Below, one piece after another: positions 48,201 to 59,700 of a stretch of 64,000 nucleotides of DNA. The DNA comes from Spongilla lacustris (taxonomy: Eukaryota > Porifera > Demospongiae > Spongillida > Spongillidae). The DNA lies in contig OX442415.1 in assembly GCA_949361645.1 (NCBI GenBank), positions 22,921,790 through 22,985,789 on the forward strand, in the 5' to 3' direction. Under the pieces are notes generated by a model. That model was not told where the DNA came from, searched no databases, and saw only the letters and a program-made list of their open reading frames with translations. Position 1 is the first letter of the stretch. Each line of letters opens with the position of its first letter. Both the position numbers and the translations under genes were made by a program.

Positions 48201-51200
48201 TGTTGGTGAGGTGGGAATTTGTATGGCTTCAGGGATGTAGCTATTGTTGATGTGTGAGCGTGTACATGTGTACATAGTTGAATGTTATCTAGAAGACAGG
48301 AGTAGTAACATGGTGTTATCATTATCTCTTTGCAGTAATTAAGTAGACAACATTATGAAGCTACATGCTACACCTGACATTAAGCTTCTAAGTAGGAGAT
48401 TATCTCTTGTGTTGTAAAGATTGCTATTGTACTGGACGTACATTGTGTACATATAAAAGCATACAGTTGGTGGTCTAATCCCTGAACCTCTAGCTGTTTC
48501 TCACATCCTCCCTCCCTAAACGTGACATTTAGCAATTAGATGATGTAAATTAGGGGTAGGTAGGGCCTTTACCTTGAGAAATAATTAATTCACCAGCAGG
48601 AAACTATATTGACAATTCTTTGCCATCTTAATACCAGAATTTGCTATAGGAGGTTTGATGCCAGAGGATTTGTACATGTAACTACATGTATATGTAGATA
48701 CCCCTCCCCCTCCCATAGACTAAGTGCTTTAGTGCTCACCATATCCCCCCCCCCTCCCCAGCTGCTGTTGTTCTGCCACCGCTATATATATCGTGGTGTA
48801 CATGTGTATGATGTAAGCGTATAAGTACACTTAAGTCCCCTAAACAATAAGCTCCCACCTACATGTACTCTATGCCTATGATAACATGTACATGTACATG
48901 TAGTTCTGTTGTTGAACAATGTGTGGTATATGATTCCTTGTGTACTGTCCTATCTGTGTACATGTACATGTATATGACGTTGTATGCCTTCTTATTATAT
49001 GCACTTATCTTTACAGGGGGGACGGACTCCACTGATGGAGGCATCAGCTAAGGGGCATGTTGGATTTGTGCAGCTGCTGTTGGATAGGGATGCCCAGGTC
49101 AACCGTCAGGATAAGGTGAGTGCAGTTTGAGATGAGATCAGTGTCTGTTGCTGTTGTGTGAAGAGGGCATAGTGTGAGTGATCTGTGTGCAGAATGTTGT
49201 GTGTGTTGGACCTTGTTGGTGAGGTGGGAATTTATATGGCTTCAGAGATGTGTAGTTATGGTTGAAATGAGAAGTATGTAACTGTGCAGTGAAACAGAGT
49301 ATTTTTGTGGATGTATTGAAGATTGAGTGTTAACAATTCCACAAGTGGGAGAAATCAGAGAGCGTGCCTGATAAGTGATGGATATTGTTTCAAAAGCTTA
49401 CCTATACATGTACACAGTGTTTCAAATGTAGTCGATTCATATCATTTCACCAAAGAGATGGGCACAATGTTGTAGGTTTATGTTCAAATTTTCTCAGGAT
49501 TGTTAAGGCAAGCTACACCATGGAATTTGACCTATAAACCCTTATAAAATCAATAGTTTCTTCGAGATCAGAATAACGGATGTTAGTATTTGATGTTTTT
49601 TATGTTTAACCAATCATTAGGGATTACATTACAATATGTATTGTCATAACAACGAGTAAGGGCTTTACGCGGTCATTGATTAAAAAGTTCATATCTATTT
49701 GACTCTAAAACCAAAATCCTGATTGTGAAAAGGGGTTTTTATTATATTAAATTTGCCCTATAGTAAAGGGATAAAATACTTGCAGCAGGTACTAATTGCA
49801 CCTCACACAAGTTAGTGAGTTATAAGCGTAAAACAAGACTTAAAGAAATTTGTATGTTGAATAACTTCTTGACCATTACTCAAGTAGCATGATTGTTCAA
49901 GCCTTTATGGCCCTAGTGAATAAACATAGTCTATTACTCTACTTATTAATAATAATAAACAATTTTACGATTCCCGGAGAAATGTGCAAACGTAATTATA
50001 GCACATTGTAACTCTGTATGCGGCCAAAAATATTTTAAATGACATAACAGCTTGCAACTACCAATGAAACTTTTGTGTGCCAATTCAGACAGATGTTCAG
50101 TCTGTGTCGTGTATTATGCTCCAGCAGCGTTTCGGACATTTGAGGATGTACGGTACATGCCTGTTCCACGGGGGTGGCCTGACCTTCGCACTTAATTGGT
50201 CGGATCGTACGCAAAAGTCGGGTCATGCACAACTATTTTTTAAGACAACATGTCCATACACGTATTTTAGGGGTTCTGTGAGATTGACCACAACATATCA
50301 GTGGCATGCACAAATAATGAATTTTCAATACGTACAGCAGCTTGTACTTGTCTCAGTGACTGAGAGTTCAATCTAAGATGAAGAGGAGTTCAGGTAATTA
50401 GGAAATGGTCAATACATACATATGCAATGATAAGTACTCACATCATTTTGCCTTACACACCTAGGTGCTTATCAAACCACTCCAAAGTATCATTACATCT
50501 ATTCACACACACCCTCCCACATATACCCTTCTCACTGGTACCATCCCACCACCTCCACTTCCACATGGGAAGGGGGACACCTTCCATTTTGGGCGGGTGT
50601 GAAGGAGTGAGCATAGCGGTGCATGGGTGTGAGGGAGTGTGTGTATAGTGTGAAGATGTGAGGGAGTGTGTGTATAGTGTGAAGATGTGAGGGAGTCTGT
50701 TTATAGTGTGAAGATGTGAGGGAGTGTGTGTATAGTGTAAAGGTGTGAGGGAGTGTGTGTATAGTGTGAAGATGTGAGGGAGTGTGTGTATAGTGTGAAG
50801 ATGTGAGGGAGTGTGTGTATAGTGTGAAGATATGAGGGAGTGTGTATAGTGTAAAGGTATGAGGGAGTGTGTGTATAGTGGGTAGTGTGAGGGAGTGTGT
50901 GTAGAGTGGGTGGTGTGAAGGAGTGTGTGTAGAGTGGGTGGTGTGAAGGAGTGTGTGTAAGTGGGTGGTTGTGAAGGAGGCAAGTCACTTGATGAACTAG
51001 TGGGTAGGTATGAGGAAGTATGTATACTGTGAGGGTGATGGAGTATGGATAGAGTGGGTGGGTAGTAGAGTGGGTGGTGTGAGGGAGTGGATTGGTGTTA
51101 GGGTGTTTGGGGAGAGAGGGTGGGTGTTATGTGTGTAGAGTGGGTTGGTGTGAGGGAGTGTGTATACAGGGTGTCCACGAATGAACGCAACGCTTTTGAC

Positions 51201-53768
51201 TGAGAATAACTTTTGATAGGAGTAAGAAAAAAATCTCATATTTTGAAACTAAGTTGGTCGGTTTCCTCAAAATTTTTTACATCCATTTAATTATTAATCA
51301 TGCTAATTAATTTTAATAAGCACAAGAAATTAACTACTTTTGAAAGTTCGTATGTGTTCACATATCGATTGTGAAGCTTCGTTCAAAATATTGAATTTTT
51401 TTCACATTCAAAACTAAAACTACGATTCACTACTGATTTCTCTTCGCGTACGCATGCGCACGCGACCTCGTCCCAAGACTTATTTCGTGATTAAATAACC
51501 AGTCTCAATCACGTGATATCATTCGGAGGCGGATCTTTTTTAAAAAGCAATGCCCCACCTCTACGTGGGTGTTACGAATGTTTACATCCCATGTGGTGCG
51601 CACCAATTAGCACAATCGTACAGACAGACACTGCTACGGGCTGATAAGAATTTGACATGCACGCGTGTGTTATTACACACGCAAAAATCAAAAAAGATTA
51701 TAGCTCTCTCGGAGCTATAAATAGCCTACAGCAGCATCGCATCCCAAGCAGCACACAGTACTAGCTAATTTGTGCGCATATCTGATTTTGTCTCTTAGCT
51801 AGCTACGTAGCTAAGATCCCGTGGAGCCAAACCAACGCTACTTATGGGTACTGCCTGTGACGGATTAAAGGATACTCTTGTGTTATGTGAAGTGCCATTT
51901 GATACTGTAAGGAAAGCCTCATGTCATACATATGTGAAGGGTCAGAGAGCATTCAAGCCTCCATGCAGTAAAGTGATTAATTGTGCATGCTGTTAAGCTA
52001 GGTATTTGCTTTGTAAATCTAATAATGGGGTGCTTTAATTTAAAGTGTAACGTGAGCTTCTAGCTGTGAGTGTTATTAAGGTTAAAGGTAGTATCTGCTT
52101 AAAAATACACCTGCCGGTTTAGATGATAGCAAAGGTTGCAGTTTTAAAGACAAGTGGGTACGAGCCTTATTTCCAGATCATAGTGTGTGCTGTTGCTTAA
52201 TTATGTGTCAGTGTGTAGACCACTGATCTCTTTAAAAATTTCTCGTAGTTATGTTATTCAAAGCTTATGTTGCAAGCTGCCAGCAAATTTGTTTTTCTAA
52301 AGAGAAGTTTCAATGTTCATCCCAGATTGTTTTTTTGGTGCTACTTGTGTATAAATGGCTCTCTTCTTTTTAAACAGACAGTTATGATATGAGTGGGTGC
52401 TTTTGTTGAAAATCGCCAGCTAGTGTTACAAGCCAATGATTGGATTAAAATCACCATATCCCATTGCGAGCCTGTTAGCTGCTAGTTCCCAGATCATAGT
52501 GTATGCACTTTAACAAATTCTCGTAGTTATGTTAGACTTTATTCAAAGCTAATGTTGCAAGCTTCCAGCAAATTTGTTTTTCTAAAGAGAAGGTGTGCTT
52601 TACTTTCAATGTTCATCCCAGATTGTTTTTTTGGTGCTACTTGTGTATGAATGGCTCTCTTCTTTTTAAACGGACAGTTGTGATATGAGTGGGTGCTTTT
52701 GTTAAAAATCGCCAGCTAATGTTACAAGCCAATGATTGGATTTAAGAACAGTGTCACTATATCCCATTGCGAGCCTGTTAGCTAGTTCCCAGATCATGGT
52801 GTGCCTAAATTGGGATTAGATGAATTTAGAAGGTACAGCTGTTTTAGGTGAGGTGTGCTTGCATCATGTTCGGAGCCTTTCTAGCTGTGTTAACTGTGGC
52901 CTTTGCATATAGACTCTCTAGGTTTTTTATGTGAGGGTGTGCTTAACTGTCTAATGTTGACCAGTAAGGATTGGGTAGGGTTGTAGCTAGTTTCCGGATC
53001 ATAATGTGCTTTTAAATGAGTCATGTTTCTATGTTAGGGGCCAATGCTTTCATTTTAGAGTATCAGCTGATATGTAAAGCCTCGAGATATGTTTTAGAAA
53101 ATAGTGTCGTTAGAGAGCTTTAATTTCAATTCATAAAGCTATGAGTTTCTTAGCAAATCACAATCACTGTATGTCTTAAAGTGAGCATCATGTTTTGGGC
53201 CTTGCTGTTAGCTACATGTAGTTCCCAGTTTTTATGATGTACGTTGCTGTTTGTTTATGTATCAGCCTTAGGAGACCCCTGAACATTGTGGTGTAGCAAG
53301 CTTGCAGCTAGGTTTTAGATGGTTGGATGTACATGTGGTGCCATGTCTTAAGAGTAGTCTCTGCTTTACCTAGAAAGCTTTGTGTTCTTGAAAAGCTACA
53401 AATTACACCTGTAGGAACTTGGAAAGATGACTGGTTTAAGAGAGTGCATGTGCTAAGTATCGGTACTCCTGAGGGTGTCCATTAGTTTCATACCATCCAG
53501 TAATGTATTTGCACACAAAATGATTGTGCATGCTGTTGAAGTACGTGTTTTTTTTAGAGAGGTGTGTTTGGGATTGAGCCTTGTAGTTAGCTAGTTCAAT
53601 ATCATAGTTTGTTGTTGCATATGAATTACTCTCTTATTTAAGTGAAGTCCTCATGCTTTTATTCATGGTGTTTCATAGGAAACTGCCATTTTAAGAGAAC
53701 CGGGTAATACATCATTGTTGCATGTTCCCAGGTCATAGTGAACCAACATGAATGTTTTTTTTTTTTTT

Positions 53769-53799
<31 letters not shown>

Positions 53800-56700
53800 G
53801 GTTCTTTGTTATGTACTTTGCGTGCTTTTAATACTTCTCCAGTAAATTAATGATTGTGGATGCTATTGAGGTATGTAAACAACTGTGATAATGAGGTGTG
53901 CTTTAAAATGGAGATGTGAGCTTTTACCTGTGTGTTATTTTAAAAGTACATGCATGGCTCTAGGTAAAAATGACATAGTCTCTACCTGTATTAAACAAGG
54001 GTGTGCTTTGCATCATGGATCTGAGATGAGCCTGCTGTGATTTGGGGGAGTGCTTTCATTACAAATATCAGCTAGGTTCCCAATGCTTGGATTTCAGAGT
54101 GGTATCATTTTAGTTCCTTGGTCTAAGTTGGGATTTTAGGACAGGTTTGCTTGCAACAAGTTGCTTTTTTATAGCTATTTTTTCCACATTACAATGTGTG
54201 CTAACTGCTGCTTCTGGATATAGACTCCCTATATTAAGGGTTACGTCTTGTGAGGGTGTGCTTAACTGTCTAATGTTGCAACCCATTAGATGATATTGAG
54301 TAGAGATGTGTCCATTGATCTTTTATCAGTGCTCACCTACGCTAGTTCTGTGTACTGATTTGAATTTAGGGAAGGGCTTTCTCTTACACGTATTGAAGTG
54401 AGTCATCATTTTTAATGCTAGAAGCCGATGCTTTTATTTTAGAGCATCAGCTCATTTGTCAAGCCAGCTATATTTTGGATTGATTTCTTGGGAAGAGTGC
54501 TGTTTTTTAGGATACGTTATGCTTAATAAAGTTATGAGTCTTATAGCTAGTTACCAAATCACAAATGGTGCTGTTGTTTAAAGCATGGGTAGGCTCTCAT
54601 CTCTAGGAGACACTGTGATGTGGATTTAAGAGTGGTTTTATTTTCATTGTGAGCAATTGTGTGTCGAATTAGTGGTAGAATCATTGCTTTAAGAGACTCC
54701 TAGGAAAAGCTGTATGTTATAAATGAGGGAGTGCTTTAATTCAAAATGTAATAGTATAGGCTTCTTTGTTTGTTATTGCACTAAAAGTAAAAACTTTGCT
54801 GTTTTAAGTACTTGTATTGCGATGTGAGCCTCTAAGCTAGTTCCAGGTCATAGTGTGTAATTGTTGTTCTTTAATTATGTTAACTCTTTACTTTTTAAGG
54901 TGTTCTAAAGCTTATGACCTCCAGTAAGGTTTAAAAAGTTTGGGAAGTCAGCTGCACATCTTAAGAGAGCATCATGTTTTGAGCCCAACATGTCTACAGA
55001 TCTTAGATCGTACGTAATATGTGCCGTTGCTTGGTATGAGCTTTTGAGACTCCTGTTGAGATGTGAAGGAGTGATTTCATTTAAAAGTATCCAGGTTTTA
55101 GAAGTTCGAATGAAAGTTTGGTGCATGTCTTTGACAGTTGTTGTGACCCTTTTAGCTTTGTAATTGTATTTTATTACATTTTTAGCCCGGGTGTTTATTA
55201 GAAAACCTTGTTTTTGTGTTAAATGTAGGAACTTTAGATTATTGGAAAGATTATTGGTTTAAGAGAGGGACGTTGTCTCAGCCACTTACCTAAGTTCCCA
55301 CTGACATTTTGCATGTGCTAAGTATCAGTACTGTGTTGTTATGTGAGTGTGTGCTTTTGGTAAAGTAATGATTATTAAGGTATGTAAACCACTGTGTTAA
55401 ATGAGGTGTGCTTTCATTGAAAATGTAACAATCTGAGCTTCTATCTGTGTGCTATTAAAAGTTCATGTAGTCTCTGCTTAAAAATACACCTGTATATGCT
55501 GGGGAATGTTTGAAAGGTGTGCGTTGCATCATGAGTCTGACAACTCAGACAAGCCTGTTGTGATTTGGGGGAGTACTTTCATTACAAAATATCACAAGTC
55601 ACCAGCTACAGGTTCCATAGCCTGAATTTAAGAGCAGTGTCATTGTAGTTCCTGGGTCTATAGGTTGGGGTTTCAATGAACATAACTGTTTTAGGACAGG
55701 TTTGCTTGCAACAAATTGTGAGTTTTTAAACTTAAATATAGCTATTTTCATATCATAATGTGTTCTAACTGGTGCTTATGGATATAGACCCTCTGCTTTA
55801 AGTGTTACTTTTAGTGAGAGTGTGTTAGCTGTCTAATGTTACAATACATTAGGTGATTGAGTCCATCGATCCTTTCTAAGCACCTAACCTTGTTCTGAGA
55901 TTATAATGTGTACTGGTTTTAGCCGCTGTCTCATACACACATTTAAGTTTTTTAATGCTTTCAGTCGATGCTTTTATATGAGAGCATCAGCTCATCTGTC
56001 AAGCCTCCAGCTATGTCGTGGAACAACAAGTGCTGTTTTTTAAGATAGGTTGTGCTTAATCAAGTTATGAGTCATATAGCTTAGAACAATCTGTGGTGCT
56101 GCTTTTAAAGCGTGCCTGTTGTGATTAGTGTTGCAAGTGCGTTTGTGATGCTTGGATTTAAGAGTGATGTAATAACACCAATGTGAGGGTGTGCTTAACT
56201 GTCTAATGTTGACCAGTAAGGATAACTGGAGCAGCATTTTGTAGTAGAGGAGTAACTGATGGTGTGGAAGACTGGGTTATTGTAACTGGAGCAGCATTTT
56301 GTCTTCTGACAACACGGTTGTCGAGTTCTCTTCGGACCAAAAGATAAAAAAATACTGCCCTACAGCAATTAATCAATCCACGCGTAAGTTGATTAAGTGA
56401 CCAAGTGTCTGCTTACTACTGGATTCCGACTTCTTTAACGTTTCCAGTCTAATATCTATGGTTTGACGGAGCGTCATCGTTGTTCGCTAACGTGTGAAAT
56501 AACCACGTGTTTTGAACTTATATCATCTAAACGGAGTTTGCGCAGTATGCAGATCTCGTTAACACCTATCGGAGGACTTTGTTTTTAGACCGTGTAATTT
56601 TTAAGACTGCATAGTAGCACTATCGTCGCACTATCATGGCACGAAAACGAAACGTGACTTGTTTCGTGGCGACTACTGTACTTTTAAGAACTTAATTTTT

Positions 56701-59700
56701 TTAGCAAGCATTTTCTGAGCTTTTCATGCTTTTTATTTGCACATGTATGGTAGACTTGCTATGGAAATGTTGCAACATTTGACATAGTGGATATGGGCCT
56801 AATAGTCCAAGTTGTATTTTTACATTACACACCAAAGTCTTGATACATGTACATATGTCATCACACATCAGTTCATCTAACTCATAGCAGCACATGATCC
56901 CAGCAAAGGCCATAAGACACACTGCCAACAACCTGACCTCCGTCAGGTACAGAAAGGCCCCTAAATTCAACACAAACCCACACATGTCCTATCCTATCTG
57001 TGTACCTATGCAGGGATTAGTTCGTGTTGTTTAAAGATTATTACATCCGGATGTATGTAATCTGTGTACATTTATATATGTAGTTGTTGTATGACTTCTG
57101 CTGCCACCACTACATGTATATATGATGTGAGGGTATTTATAAGTGCACCTACATGTACATGTAAGTCCCCTCAACAATAAGATTAAGCCCCCACCTACTC
57201 TATGCCTATGACCTGTGTACTGTCCTATCTGTGTACATGTATATGGGTTTGTTGTATGCCTTCTTATTATATGCACTTATCTTTACAGGGGGGACGGACT
57301 CCACTGATGGCGGCATCAGCTGGGGGGCATGTTGGATGTGTGCAGCTGCTGTTAGATAGGGGTGCCCAGTCTAACCTTCAGAATAGGGTAAGTGCAGTTA
57401 CACTATACCAGTTTCTGCTGCTGTTCCCTGGTGTGATGAGGGCATAGTGTAAGTGATCTTGTGTGTAGAATGTTGTGTGTGTTAGACCTTGTTGGTGAGG
57501 TGTGAATTTGTATGACTTCAGGGATGTAGCTATTGTTGATGTGTGTGCAGTGAAGAAGAGTATGTTAGTGGATGTACATGTACATGTGTTGGTCAATGTT
57601 CTCTAGGAGTTGTAACATAGTGTTATCATTATCTCCTTGTAGTGGTTAAGTATAAAACATTAATAAGCTACACAATGTACATGCTACAGCTAACATTAGG
57701 GTAGGAGAATATACCTTGTGCTGGAAAGATTGCTACTGTACTGGATGTACATGTACATTATAAAAGCATACAGTTGGTGGTCTAAGCCCTGGACCCCTAC
57801 TTGTTGGTAGGAAACCTCTCACATCCTCCCTTGTTAAACGTAACGTTTAGCAATTAGATGATGTAAATTTTGGTACATGTACATAATATGGTGAGCACTA
57901 AGGCACTAAGGGTGGTACATGTAGCTACATGTGCAAATTCTCTGGCATCAAACCTCCTCCTACATGTATACCAAAGTTTGGTATTAAGATGGCAGTATTG
58001 ATTCCAGCTGGTAAATTAATGATTTCTCAAGGTAAATGCCCTACCCCCTACCCCATCCCCCTGGTTCTGCCACCGCTATCTATATATTGTGATGTATGAT
58101 GCAAGCGTATTTAATATTAATATTTAATAAGTACACCTAAGCCCCCTCAACAATAAGCCCCCACCTACTCTATGCCTATGACTAGTACATGTATATGGGG
58201 TTGTTGTATGGCTTCTTATTATATGCACATTTACAGGAGGGACAGACCCCACTGATGGAGGCATCACGTTGGAGACATGTTGGGTGTGTGCAGCTGCTGT
58301 TGGATAGGGGTGCCCAGGCCAACCAGCAGGATAAGGTGAGTGCAGTTTGAGATGAGACCAGTGTACATGTCTGTTGCTGTCTGTGTGAAGAGAGCATATG
58401 TGTAAGTGATCTGTGTGCAGAATGTTGTGTGTGTGTTAAATTTTATTGCTTGTGTGTAGCTATATTTGAAGTGAGAAGTATGTAAGTGTGCAGTGAAGCA
58501 GAGTATGATTGTGGAAGTATTGAAGATTGAGTTTTAACAATTCTGCATGCAGGAGAGATCAGAGAGTGTGCCTGATAAGTGATGAATATTGTTTGATGTA
58601 TTCAAAAGCTTACTTACACATGTAAATGCATGCATAATGTGTATTCAGTGGGGGGGATCCAGAGTTTCAGCAAGCGGGTGGTGTGGGAGAAGTATTTGGG
58701 GAGGAGGTGTGGCCCAGCCACATTCGAGCACTGCATTGTTGAACTTATACCCAGCAAGCAAAAATTTACAAATCTCTTAAGAACTTCAAAAAAAAATTGC
58801 AAGCATTTACTGAGCTATTCTTGCCTGTTATTTCCACATGTACATGTATGGTAGACTGTTGCTATGGAAATGATTAGCCATGTTACAATATTCATAGTGG
58901 ATATGGGCCTAATAATTCAAGTTGTATTTTTACATTACACACCAAAGTCTTGATACATACAGTATGTGTCAATATATAATTAACGCCACGCAGTGCTCTA
59001 CCCACGCAGTGCTCTACCTACGTAGAAAATTACCTTGCGCTAGGGGGTAATTTTTTACCTAATAAGGGTACTAACTTTATGTAGGGTAACTTGAACATGA
59101 TGTTCCTGTATGTAAACATGTGTTTTGATGCATGCGCATATGCATTCCATAATGTACGAGTCCCGCGTTTCTTCTACACCGTTAACCAATCATTTCTAAG
59201 CGCGGCTTACATTCACCGAATGCGCATGTGTTTATAGCGATCACTCGTATATAATGCAGCCGAGCAGTGCTAATAGCGTACAATTTAGCGTAAGACTTGA
59301 GCAATGTCTTTAAGAACGGCACTCTATGGAGACAGGTTCGATATAAGACATATTAATAGAATTTTTTTTAATGACCCGTGCGATGACCACATCTGTCTGA
59401 TACGATGGTACAAATGTTTTGAATAGTCCTATATTTAGCAATGTAAAATGTATACATACTACGATAGTGCTAAATATATGACTTTTAAAAAAAATTGTAC
59501 CGTCTTTGATCTCTTGTTCCCTTCCTTTATACACCACCATTGCCTTCAAATCCTATATACCACTAACTTTCTCAGAGAATGTTTTTATATCTTGTACATG
59601 TATATGTAGTTATTGTATGGCTTCTGCTGCCACCACTATATATGATGTGAGAGTATTTATAGGTGTGCCTAAGTCCCCTCAACAATAAGCCCCCACCTAC

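Noticed and set aside
50453..50983. 176-residue His/Thr/Ser-rich frame on the minus strand
   Set aside because: Translation of the 29-bp minisatellite inside an ankyrin intron on the opposite strand.
51161..51200. Possible mariner left end (ACAGGGTGTCCACGAATG)
   Set aside because: Resembles a Tc1/mariner terminus, but no matching right end was found in the window.
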